Source of the DNA: a virus
Virus record (IMG/VR): IMGVR_UViG_3300027791_000055
Span: 1 to 39,079 of that record
Direction: 5' to 3' (one strand)
Length of the DNA stretch: 39,079 nucleotides
Shown here: piece by piece, positions 7,907 to 17,300 of the stretch
How the letters are laid out: each line of letters begins with the position of its first letter
Position numbering within the stretch: the stretch's first letter is position 1
Program-made: the position numbers and the translations under genes
The notes under the pieces: generated by a model
Seen by the model: only the letters and a program-made list of their open reading frames with translations
The model's database searches: none
Told to the model about the DNA's origin: nothing

Positions 7907-9763
7907 ATGCCACTACAAAAGCTCCAGTTCCGACCAGGCCTTGTACGGGACACGACAGATTACACCAACGAAGGTGGGTGGCGTGACGGCGACAAGATAC
8001 GGTTTCGTTTAGGCCTGCCTGAGACAATAGGTGGGTGGACACGCTTAACTTCAACCACAATGCTCGGCACTTGCCGTGACCTACATACTTGGACTTCCCT
8101 GACGGGTACGCGGTATGTCGCTGCGGGCACGTCTTTAAAGCTGTATATTGTGGACGGCGCTCTCCCTGTAGATATTACTCCGATACGCTTGGTTACGAGC
8201 GCCGGGGATGTTACGTTTGCCGCGACAAACGGCAGTGCTACTATTACCGTGGCTGATACAGCCCACGGCTGCGTATTAGACGATTTTGTTACATTTTCCG
8301 GTGCAGTGAGCCTTGGTGGGGCTATTACCGCTACAGTACTGAACCAAGAATACCAAGTCACATCTCTTGTGAATGACAATTCGTACACTATTACAGCTAC
8401 GGCAACCGCAAACGCCTCGGACACAGGGAACGGCGGGACGAACACTGTTGGCACGTACCAAATAAATACCGGACTAGATGCAGCTGCAGCGGGTAGTGGC
8501 TGGGGGGCGGGTGTTTGGAGTCGCGGTACGTGGGGTTCTGCCGCAGACGTTACTGTTCCCGGTGCGAACGTCCGCCTTTGGTCTATGGATAACTTCGGCG
8601 AGGACTTACTCGCTAACATTCGTGGGGGTGCTATATACTACTGGAATACTTCTGCAGGCACCGGAGCTAGGGCTGTAAATATCACCAGTATAAGTGGCAG
8701 CGCCCAACCCCAAGTAGCTAATATTGTGTTGGTTTCTGAACGAGATCGCCACGTATTGGCCTTCGGGTGTGATCCAGAAGGCGACCCCGGAAACTTAGAC
8801 CCCCTAACTATACGGTTCTCTACCCAAGAGAGCTTCACTGTTTGGAACGCTTTGGCTACCAACACTGCGGGGGAACTTCGTGTTGGCTCTGGATCCGAAA
8901 TTGTGGCTGCTATCCAGACAAAACAACAGGTCGTCGTATTCACCGATAGATCAGTTAGCGCCATGCAGTATATTGGGCCTCCATTTACGTTTGGTTTGGC
9001 GGAAGTCTCTACCAACACCTCGATCCTGGGTCAGAACGCAGCGGTAGCTGTTGGCGATGCTGTCTACTGGATGGGGAACGACGTGTTCTATCGGTATGAT
9101 GGTAACGTAAGTATTATACCGTGCCCTGTGGAGGAGTTTGTCTTCGACAATGTAAACACTTCCCAGCTGAGTAAGGTTACTGCAGGCAGCAACAGTGAAT
9201 TTAATGAGGTCTGGTGGTTCTACCCATCTGCTAATAGTGAAGCCAACGACCGATATGTCGCCTTTAACTACTCTGACAACACTTGGTTTTTTGGATCTTT
9301 GGACAGGACTGCTTGGGACGCAGGGGGCGTGTCTGGGTTCCCTATCGCTGCATCTCCTGACGGCAACATCTACTTCCAAGAGAACGGTATATCAGACGGG
9401 AGCACTAACCCGCCAAGCCCGCTTAACAGTTTTGTTGAATCCAGTGGCATTGATGTTGGAGACGGCGATCAGTTTATGTCGGTGAAACGGATTATCCCAG
9501 ACGTAGGTTTCAGGAACTCCACTGGAACTCCTTTGGTCACGTTCACTTTAAACGCACGGACGTACCCTGGCAGTGGAACAACTCAGACGGAAAGTGGAAA
9601 CACGGTTCGAACTTCCAGCACTCCTTTGGAGAAGTACACCAATCAGATCGACGTCCGGTTGCGTGGTAGATCTGTGTCTTTGAGGGTTGAGTCAAATGAA
9701 GTAAACACTCAATGGAGGCTTGGAACGCCTCGTATTGACATTCGCCCAGATGGAAGAAGATAA
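7907..9763 (+). CDS. Putative tail nozzle / hub protein
   Basis: A 618-residue protein with the opening KLQFRPGLVRDTTDYTNEGGW then DKIRFRLGLPETIGGW, a signature I recall from large podoviral tail proteins. The rest is beta-rich: GTCRDLHTWTSLTGTRYVAAGTS, then VLVSERDRHVLAFGCDPEG, and near residue 345 VFTDRSVSAMQYIGPPFTF, ending in RLRGRSVSLRVESNE. This organisation suits the propeller-containing nozzle of SU10-like phages or the P22 gp10 / T7 gp12 hub class. With the adaptor protein it would form the DNA exit channel. Its stop shares a base with the next start (TAATG). Confidence 0.65.
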   Translation: MPLQKLQFRPGLVRDTTDYTNEGGWRDGDKIRFRLGLPETIGGWTRLTSTTMLGTCRDLHTWTSLTGTRYVAAGTSLKLYIVDGALPVDITPIRLVTSAGDVTFAATNGSATITVADTAHGCVLDDFVTFSGAVSLGGAITATVLNQEYQVTSLVNDNSYTITATATANASDTGNGGTNTVGTYQINTGLDAAAAGSGWGAGVWSRGTWGSAADVTVPGANVRLWSMDNFGEDLLANIRGGAIYYWNTSAGTGARAVNITSISGSAQPQVANIVLVSERDRHVLAFGCDPEGDPGNLDPLTIRFSTQESFTVWNALATNTAGELRVGSGSEIVAAIQTKQQVVVFTDRSVSAMQYIGPPFTFGLAEVSTNTSILGQNAAVAVGDAVYWMGNDVFYRYDGNVSIIPCPVEEFVFDNVNTSQLSKVTAGSNSEFNEVWWFYPSANSEANDRYVAFNYSDNTWFFGSLDRTAWDAGGVSGFPIAASPDGNIYFQENGISDGSTNPPSPLNSFVESSGIDVGDGDQFMSVKRIIPDVGFRNSTGTPLVTFTLNARTYPGSGTTQTESGNTVRTSSTPLEKYTNQIDVRLRGRSVSLRVESNEVNTQWRLGTPRIDIRPDGRR

Positions 9764-10017
9764 TGTCGTTTAATAACGCTGTTGTACCATTCTTTGCCCA
9801 AGCTCCATCGGAGTATAGCCAGACTTACACGGCGCAGGTTACACGTCAGTTTTCTGTGTACGCTCAACAACTGCAGAATCCGGGGCCAATTAGGGCCGAC
9901 ACGCTTAATTTAACAGGCCTTTCTGTTTATGCAAACAACGGCGCAGCTATTACTGGAGGTTTGGTGGAAAATGATGTATATAAAACAGCAACGGGTGAAC
10001 TGAGGATAGTGGTATGA
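9763..10017 (+). CDS. Small late protein (84 aa) of unknown function
   Basis: An 84-residue protein with MSFNNAVVPFFAQAPSEYSQ at the N-terminus and ADTLNLTGLSVYANNGAAIT in the middle. It is coupled to the nozzle-like gene by TAATG and to the next tiny gene by ATGA. I recall similar short proteins next to nozzle genes in marine phages but no function. The position suggests a minor tail component. Confidence 0.6.
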   Translation: MSFNNAVVPFFAQAPSEYSQTYTAQVTRQFSVYAQQLQNPGPIRADTLNLTGLSVYANNGAAITGGLVENDVYKTATGELRIVV

Positions 10018-10100
10018 CTGAAAAACCAGAAAATGCTCCAGAGCAAAAAGATGTTACTGTGCCAATTACGCTTCCACCTTTAGGCGGAGGTCTTTGGTAA
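10014..10100 (+). CDS. 28-residue late micro-protein
   Basis: ATG at 10014 overlaps the previous TGA (ATGA), and the TAA at 10098-10100 is one base before the next ATG, so a 28-codon gene exactly fills the space between its neighbours. The product begins MTEKPENAPEQKD and ends LPPLGGGLW, acidic at the front and Pro/Gly-rich at the end. The precise fit and coupling are the main support. Function unknown. Confidence 0.55.
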   Translation: MTEKPENAPEQKDVTVPITLPPLGGGLW

Positions 10101-10101
10101 G

Positions 10102-10728
10102 ATGAGCATACTCAGTGTTCTTGGTGGGCTCGCCGCAAACTACTTTCTCCCTGGCTCGGGCCTTTTAGGCTTTGCTGGGGGCGCAGCCGCGGCTCAAGGG
10201 CTAGAGAGTCTGTTGTTCGACAAAGAAGACCAAGTGGATCCAATGGACGCCAGGAAAGCAAAATGGGATGCAGGCCCCGAACAGCAAGAAGGTTGGGACC
10301 GAAACCTTTACAAGTCTCGTTATACTGGCCCAGACGGCAACGCGCCTGCGTTCAGCACTGCTGAAGAGCGCGATGCGCATGACCGAAACGTTCAGGCTAA
10401 TGCGGCTCAAGCAACTCAAGTGGATCCGGTGTATCAAGGTCTGGCACAGGGTGGGCTAGCGCAGTTTGCAGCGGGAGGCTTGATCCAAGGTCCGGGGACC
10501 GTGACCAGCGATTCCATTCCGGGGCAGATCATGCAGAATGGACGCCCTGTTGAGCAGATTGCGGTGGGCAACGGCGAAGTAATATTATCTGGAAAAGACC
10601 TTGCTCGCATGGACCCTGACGGGGATATGAAACGAGCAGGAATGCGCCTTGGTGGCGCAGCGAATGGAACACGAGGTGCCGAGGCTGCAAGGATGTTTGC
10701 TGAAGTGTCAGAAATGAAAGGCCGTTGA
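10102..10728 (+). CDS. Internal virion protein candidate with GPGTxTSDSIP motif
   Basis: A 208-residue protein. Residues 1-35 are hydrophobic and Gly/Ala-rich (LGGLAANYFLPGSGLLGFAGG), a possible membrane segment. The C-terminal half contains AAGGLIQGPGTVTSDSIPGQI followed by GNGEVILSGKDLARMDPDGD. That motif recurs in virion-associated proteins of many marine phages, next to a conserved phrase about 'NGEVILS/DGEFV'. It lies first in the block of ejection-type proteins, so it may be a small internal or ejection protein that inserts in the host membrane. This is inference from position and the hydrophobic N-terminus. Confidence 0.6.
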   Translation: MSILSVLGGLAANYFLPGSGLLGFAGGAAAAQGLESLLFDKEDQVDPMDARKAKWDAGPEQQEGWDRNLYKSRYTGPDGNAPAFSTAEERDAHDRNVQANAAQATQVDPVYQGLAQGGLAQFAAGGLIQGPGTVTSDSIPGQIMQNGRPVEQIAVGNGEVILSGKDLARMDPDGDMKRAGMRLGGAANGTRGAEAARMFAEVSEMKGR

Positions 10729-10729
10729 A

Positions 10730-11722
10730 ATGGTTGAGACAGTAACAAGCACCTCGATTGCCGACTTACCTGATTGGCAGAAAACCTACATGAAAGAAAT
10801 CCTTGACCGGGCACAAGCTCTGGGCAAGGACAATTACACTCTTCCGGCATACAATGTCGCGGAGCGAACACCTTTACAACAGCAGGCTACGCAGTTGGCA
10901 CAACAGGGTGTAGGCTCTTACGCTCCCATGCTTCAGGGTGCGGCGGGCAGTGTTGGTACAGGTATCGCTGCAACGCAGGCTGGGCTTAACCCCTTGGCGC
11001 AATCGATTACTTCGGCTGGGCAAATCGGATCGACGACTGCCGCAAACATTCTAAACCCAAATGCAGCACAGGCGTACATGAACCCGTATGAGCAGGCTGT
11101 TATTGACCAAACGATGCAGGACATTCAGCGTCAAAGCAACATTCAACAGCAGGGGCTCGACGCTCAATCTGTTGGGGCAGACGCTTTCGGTGGTTCTCGC
11201 CAGGGCATCCAACGCGCAGAGCAGCAACGTAATACAATCGACGCCCAAGCTCGGGCTGCAGCAGGGTTACGCCAGTCTGGTTATAACCAAGCACAACAAC
11301 AGCAATTGGCTCGGGCGCAAGCCGCGGGACAAGCTGGCATGGCTGGGGCGCAGCTTATGCAGTCTGGCGCGGCACAGTACGGGCAACTCGGTCAGGGAAT
11401 CGGCAGCTTGGGCATGAACCAAGCCAAGCTCGGCGAAGCCTTCCAAGGTCTAAACCTGAACGATATCAACACACTGTCCAGTTTTGGCGGACAAGAGCAG
11501 GGGCAGCAGCAAGCAGTCCTCGATGCGCAGCGTCAAACTCAGTATCAAAACACTATGCAGCCATATCAACAGCTTGGCTTTTACTCCGACATCTTCCAAG
11601 GCATGCCGACATCGCAGTCTACGTTTACGTCGCAGCAACAACCTAGTGCTAGCCCCGTATCACAGTTTGCAGGATTGGCCGGAGGTCTATATAGTCTAGG
11701 CAAATCGGGCATGTTTGGTTAA
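10730..11722 (+). CDS. Gln/Ala-rich internal virion (ejection) protein
   Basis: A 330-residue protein very rich in Gln and Ala. A recognisable segment near residue 105 reads AYMNPYEQAVIDQTMQDIQR, followed by DAFGGSRQGIQRAEQ, a pattern I know from podoviral internal virion proteins. The middle is helical with QAQQQQLARAQAAGQAG; the end is Gln/Ser/Pro-rich with SPVSQFAGLAGGLYSLGKSG. It precedes the two giant internal proteins in the same operon. The likely role is part of the DNA ejection apparatus. Confidence 0.65.
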   Translation: MVETVTSTSIADLPDWQKTYMKEILDRAQALGKDNYTLPAYNVAERTPLQQQATQLAQQGVGSYAPMLQGAAGSVGTGIAATQAGLNPLAQSITSAGQIGSTTAANILNPNAAQAYMNPYEQAVIDQTMQDIQRQSNIQQQGLDAQSVGADAFGGSRQGIQRAEQQRNTIDAQARAAAGLRQSGYNQAQQQQLARAQAAGQAGMAGAQLMQSGAAQYGQLGQGIGSLGMNQAKLGEAFQGLNLNDINTLSSFGGQEQGQQQAVLDAQRQTQYQNTMQPYQQLGFYSDIFQGMPTSQSTFTSQQQPSASPVSQFAGLAGGLYSLGKSGMFG

Positions 11723-11733
11723 GGAGTTTAACA

Positions 11734-14337
11734 ATGAGTGTTATGAATCGGAAGATGTTCTCCAACCGAGATGCTCGAACCAAGCTCGCCGGAATGGGTG
11801 GAATCCTTGCTTCGTCCCCTGAACTGATGGGTGCAGCCCAGCGGTTTCAAACGGGTGGGCAAGGTGTTCCACGCCCCGGCACAGGTTATGGTAACGAGAT
11901 TTTTGGAGAAGGTAACATTTTCTCCAGCGGTGCGGGGGCTGCTTCCGGTGGCGACATGGTTATCCTTGGCAACACTGTGTTTTATCTTGTGGACAACGGA
12001 ACTGTTATTGACAGAGAAGGCAACGTGATCCGTGATCCGAGTATCGTGCAAGCGGTTATTCAGAAGGTGTCGGGAGAGCAACCTAGTCAAGCGCAACTTG
12101 CGCAGCAGGGTACGCAGGACCGTGTTAATATTGCTCAACAGGTTATGGCCCAGCCCCCTGCGCCAGTTGTTGACGGCGGCGGCGGAATAGCTGATTTGAT
12201 GCGGAGCCTAATGACTCCTGTGGCGGAAACCATCCGAGGCCCCGTTCAAAATTTAGGCGAAGTAATAGAAGGCCCCGTTCAAGATTTAGGTGCCTCGATG
12301 CAACAGTCCATGGAGCCCCTTCAGAATGCCATTGCTGCAGGGCGGGTTGATCCCACGGCCCTTGTCACTCCAGAAGTTGTTGACGACGTACAAGAATTGC
12401 CTGCTGCTGAAGGCGGGTTCTCCCTAAACGATACTTTGCGTAGTATTTTTGAACCTGTTGGAGACATGGCAAGTGAAGTGTTTGCCCCTGTCGGGGATGT
12501 AATGGAAGACAACGAGCTTCGCTCCTCTATTCGTCTGGGTCGTGAGCAGGAAGCTGCGGCTGCAGTAGAAGCCCAGAGAATTGCAGAGGCCGAAAGGGCT
12601 AATGCAGCCCTTAATACGGAAGAGGCCGGAAGGAATCCTCCTGTGGAGGACAACCGTTCCGTGTTGGACCAACTTCGTTCCAGTGTTTACTCAAATAACC
12701 CTCTTGAAACTGCGCTTGAAAGCACGGGCCTAGACTCAAACGTAATTGGCAACTCGTTTATCACTCCGTTTGTGAATAGAATCAACGAGATTAGAACCGG
12801 GGACGCTGAAAGAAATCAAAGTTACGTCGACGCAAACAATGCTCGTGCGGATGAAGTGGCTCTTGCAGCCCAAGAGGGCGCAAGGAACCCTGGCGGGGAA
12901 AGGACAGAGGCTGATAAATTAGCTCAAGCGACAGAACTGTTTTCCCAATTGCAGGGCGATATAACTGGAGAAATAACTGCGGAAGAAGAACAGGCTGCCC
13001 TTACCGCAAATGCAACCGAAGAAACAGACGTTAACTCTGTAGCAAACGCCTTAAACTTGGAAATCTTGGGCAGCGCAAACGGCGTTTATGTAGTTCGCAA
13101 TGAAGACGGGGAAGTTTCTGAGCTGACTGCAGGGGACCTCTTTGCCTCCGTAGAAGATCTTGGGCGTGTCCCAGAAGAAGGCGATCCGGAGTATCTTCAA
13201 AACTTAGAGACTGAATATAAATCCCTTCTTGACCGCATAGCTGATCCCAGTACGTCAGAGAATGAAAGAACAGTTCTGGAAAATCGTAAGAAAGTTTTAG
13301 AAGAAAGATATGACTCAAACCTTTTGTTGAGCAATCTAAGCTATCCTAATCTGCAATCAAGATTTACACGAGGCGCGTTAGACCTAGCTGGGAACATTGG
13401 GTCTAAGCTCGGGATCATTGAGCCAGAAACGGCAGTTGACCTTTTAGATCGGGCAGACGCCGTTGTAGTCCCCGAGCCTCCAACAGTAAACGTGTTGGAG
13501 GAGGTTCGCGCCGAAGAAGCTGCCGCGGCAGAGGCAGAAGCTGCGCCAGAAGCTGTCGCGGAAACTGTAACCCCCGCCGCAGAAGCCCCCGCCGCAGAAG
13601 CCCCCGAGGTAGAAGCCCCCACCGCATTTGGAGAAGCCCCCGCAATTGACACAGATACAATCCTAACGGACATAGATAAGAACCCAGGAGACGCGAACAC
13701 GATCGCCGCCGACGCCTTACTGAAATCTACGGGGGTTGATACCTCAAACATGAGCGTCAAAGACCAGACCGTTGCAATGAAGAAGATGCTGACGGATCTT
13801 ATGGGTCAGACAGACGAGGACGAAAAAGAACAATTCTGGATGAACATGGCGATGCTCGGGTTTGGGATTGCTGCGGGCGAAAGCCCTGATGCAATGAAGA
13901 ACATCGCTGACGGCTTGCTTGCAAGCACTGCTCAGATCAGCAAGAATACCACGGACAAGAAAGCACGGGACGATAAGTTTACGCTGACCGCATTTGGAGA
14001 AGTCCTTGCAGACAAACGGGCTCGTGAAAAGTTTGGTCGGGACCTAGCTGTTGCAAAAGTCAAAGGCACAGACAGTATTTACGGAAAACGCACCGAGCCC
14101 CTGACTCAAATGTATCGTTTGGCAGAGACGCTTTATGCGGGGGGTTCCGGAGACTACGAGACATATGACGACGCCCTGAACGCCGCAAGAACCCGAGTCA
14201 GTGAAGACTACAAAATGGATCTTTCGGGTGAGCCCATTCGGGGTAAGAAACCTGTGGTGACAACCCAAGCTGAGTATGACGCGCTGCCCTCTGGAACTGA
14301 GTTTATACAAAACGATAAACCACGGAAAAAACCATAG
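11734..14337 (+). CDS. Large internal virion protein, 867 aa
   Basis: The N-terminus (MNRKMFSNRDARTKLAGMGG, then ILASSPELMGAAQRFQTGG) is of a type found in internal virion proteins of marine podoviruses. The centre is long, acidic and predicted helical, with two parallel phrases RGPVQNLGEVIEGPVQDLG. Residues ~585-635 are an Ala/Glu/Pro-rich linker with repeated PAAEAP. The last 200 residues (DEDEKEQFWMNMAMLGFGIAAGESPDAM, split by me as the domain around FWMNMAMLGFGIAAGE) look folded. GGAG precedes the start. A role in ejection or as a core protein is inferred from size, order and composition; no lytic motif is seen. Confidence 0.6.
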   Translation: MSVMNRKMFSNRDARTKLAGMGGILASSPELMGAAQRFQTGGQGVPRPGTGYGNEIFGEGNIFSSGAGAASGGDMVILGNTVFYLVDNGTVIDREGNVIRDPSIVQAVIQKVSGEQPSQAQLAQQGTQDRVNIAQQVMAQPPAPVVDGGGGIADLMRSLMTPVAETIRGPVQNLGEVIEGPVQDLGASMQQSMEPLQNAIAAGRVDPTALVTPEVVDDVQELPAAEGGFSLNDTLRSIFEPVGDMASEVFAPVGDVMEDNELRSSIRLGREQEAAAAVEAQRIAEAERANAALNTEEAGRNPPVEDNRSVLDQLRSSVYSNNPLETALESTGLDSNVIGNSFITPFVNRINEIRTGDAERNQSYVDANNARADEVALAAQEGARNPGGERTEADKLAQATELFSQLQGDITGEITAEEEQAALTANATEETDVNSVANALNLEILGSANGVYVVRNEDGEVSELTAGDLFASVEDLGRVPEEGDPEYLQNLETEYKSLLDRIADPSTSENERTVLENRKKVLEERYDSNLLLSNLSYPNLQSRFTRGALDLAGNIGSKLGIIEPETAVDLLDRADAVVVPEPPTVNVLEEVRAEEAAAAEAEAAPEAVAETVTPAAEAPAAEAPEVEAPTAFGEAPAIDTDTILTDIDKNPGDANTIAADALLKSTGVDTSNMSVKDQTVAMKKMLTDLMGQTDEDEKEQFWMNMAMLGFGIAAGESPDAMKNIADGLLASTAQISKNTTDKKARDDKFTLTAFGEVLADKRAREKFGRDLAVAKVKGTDSIYGKRTEPLTQMYRLAETLYAGGSGDYETYDDALNAARTRVSEDYKMDLSGEPIRGKKPVVTTQAEYDALPSGTEFIQNDKPRKKP

Positions 14338-14346
14338 GAGCCTCGC

Positions 14347-17300
14347 ATGGCGGAAAAACTATTTGGCGTTGCCGCTGACGAGGGCCCTGAACTATTTGGC
14401 GTTGCCGCTAACGAGGGCTCTGAACTATTTGGCGTTGCCGCTGACGAGGAGCCAGAGTCTGACCAAACAGTCCTCGGCTCTGTTGCCAGAGGTGTTGGCG
14501 CGGGTGTCGTGGACATCGTTCAAGGGGTGGGTGAACTTGGTGCCATCGGTCTTGAGGCTACGGGCGTCGCGGACGAGGGCGCTCAAGAAGCCACGTCTCA
14601 GTTCTTTGAAGATGCTAAAAACTCTTTAGGTTTTACCCCTGAAAGAACCGCGGGAAAAGTTGTAGAGATGGTCGTGAACTATGGTTCCGCAGCTATCCCC
14701 GTTTTGGGTTGGGTAAGTAAAGCAGGGAAGGCCTCCGCGGCAGTCAAAGCTGGGACCGCGCTCCCCGCAGCTAAGACTTGGTTCGGAAAGTCCGCCGTCG
14801 AGTTTGGCAAGAAAAGCAACTTGGCAAAGACGCAGGCTGGACGGGCAGTTCTAACCACAGCGGGCACAGGGGTCGCGGACTTCCTTGTTTCTCCAAGCAC
14901 CAATACGTCTCTGGCTGATAGCTGGGACGCTATGCCCGAACAATTACGCACAGAAGATGAAGAGGGCATAACCGGAATGGCGCTGGCAGGCGTTCGTCTT
15001 CGCAACAAGTTCCGGCTGGGTCTTGAAGGTGCTATGTTCAACGCCGCTGGGGAAGTACTTCTTCCTGTTATTGGCGGAACTGTTCGGAGCGCGGCCATGG
15101 TTCCTGGGGTCCCGGCCACGGCTAGGGCTCTGTCTAAAGGACTGAACTTTCTTGGAGAGAAGGCCACAAGTGTACCGTTTGTCCGTAGGTATCTGACACC
15201 AAACGGATTTACTCCACCTGAAATCGCAGACGCCATCCGCACAGCGGAAGCTGTTGGAGAAACTGAACAAGGCATCGCAGCCCAGCTTCTGGCTAACTAT
15301 GATGGCGCAATGAAAAAAGCTATTAGTGCTCAGAAACTAAAGCGAGGCGAGAAGAAAGCGGCAGTTCAGAAGGCATACAACACGACAATGGATTACTTGA
15401 CTGGGGAAGTTAAGCGGTCTGACTTTGTCAAAGCATACAGTGAGAAGGCTGCGGGCGCAGCGGATGCCATGCGTATGCAGGTTGATGATCTGAGTAAGAG
15501 TTTCAAGTCATCCGTTGACGCCGCTCCGAACCTAGACGACGCAACAAAGTCTACTTTGAAAGCGCAGTTCGATGCGAACCAAGGATCATACATTCGCCGT
15601 GTCTATGAATTACACACGCGCCCTGAAAACTTCAGTACTCCTGTCGCGCAAATGCCTCAATACAAAGGGGCGCTTGATCAAGTCAGCAAGTATCTTATGC
15701 GGAAAGATCCTTTGTTGGCAGCGGATCCCGTTGCCGCCACCCAAAAAGCATCGCAAGAGATTGACAAGATATTTAACCAGACCCTTAACGCCACGGGTTT
15801 GACTCCAGAAGCTCGAGCCCAAGCAGCGAAGTATACTAAAGGTCAAGGGGCCTCTGCAGAAAAGGGCCGTGCGTCCTTGTTTAATGTTTCACAGGGTATG
15901 CTTGAAGGCCGCAGCCAGATGCTAACCGAAGCCCCTATGCTTCGCGAGATGATGGGCGAGATTCGTGACCCGAAGGAAGCCTTTCTCCGGACCATCGACA
16001 GCCTCTCCTCCACTATGGCAGGGCAAAGATTGTTCGACACTGTGTCGGGCGGGATTGACCCTGCAACACTTGTACCTAGAAACGCAAGACCTTTGGCGGA
16101 AGCGGTTTCAGAGATGAACGCTGGTGCTAGGCCCATGGTCATTGACGGTGCGAACCTGACGGACAATCAGATTGCAGACCTGACAGGGGACATGGGCTAC
16201 GTTAAAGCTGGGGAAGTCGATTTAGAAAATGCATTCGGCGGAAAGTTTGGTTCTCTTTCGGGAAACTATGTCCCCGTTGAGGTTTACAACGCGCTGACAA
16301 CTCCATCCCGCGCATACTCTGGGGTGCAAGATGCCTTGGCTGTTTCATTGCAGTTGAAAGGCATTTCCCAAATGTCGAAGACAGTGCTGAACCCGCTGTC
16401 CCAAGTCCGGAACTTTATCTCCAACACCTTTGTTGTAGGGGCCAATGGTCTTCTCGGCAGGAACATGGGTGTTCTAGAGAGCGCCGAAGTGCTGCTAGCA
16501 AACGCGCTGGACAGCCCCGAGCAATACAAACTCCTTCGCGCTCTGTCTGATGAAGGTGCTATTGGACAGAACATTCAGGTCAACGAGCTTACCCGTCTGA
16601 TGAAAGAACAGGTAGAGGGCGGGGTATCTGCACGTCTGCGTCAGGGCGGAGAGAAGTTTATAGGATCTAAGCTCGGGGCCCCCGTTCGCTTCATGCAAAA
16701 GACATACAAACTCGGGGACGATTACTGGAAAGTTGTTGGTGCTCTTGGTGAAAAGGCTCGTTATGGCGCAGCTATGCGTAAAGCAAAGATCGACATCGAT
16801 AACCTGACCCCTGCTGTTCAAGAAGCGTTAGCCCGATCAGGCTTGGCGCAGAGGTCCTCGTCCATTGCGGGCACGGACTTCGGCAACATGTTCGTGACGG
16901 ACATCGTTCGTCAAACCATGCCTACTTACTCCATGGTCCCCGAAGCTATCAAACAGCTTCGTCGGATCCCTGTTGTTGGTAACTTCATGGCGTTCCCTGC
17001 GGAAATCATCCGTACGTCTGGCAACATCGTAAGTCGTTCTCTCAAAGAAATGGGCTTCCAAGCAACAGACGATTTGGTAAAAGCCATGGGCAAGGAACAA
17101 GCCGATATCTTTGCACGACAGGTCCGAGCTATCGGCGCTCAACGTCTGTCTGGTTATGTCGCAATGGCGGGCGCTGCCCCTATCGCATTCAAAGGCGCGG
17201 CCCACGACATGCTTGGCGTTACCGAAGCCGAAGAAGACATCCTGCAGGCTGGCGCGGCCCCTTGGACCAAGGGCAACACTCTTGTGTACTTGACCAAACC

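Noticed and set aside
6594-8619. Minus-strand frames opposite the repeat and nozzle genes
   Set aside because: They mirror repeats of the coding strand and have Val/Thr/Pro products lacking any known pattern.
14276-14629. Overlapping plus-strand frame with repeated LALPLTR
   Set aside because: It is an out-of-frame reading of the LFGVAADEGP repeats and the GC-rich gene start.
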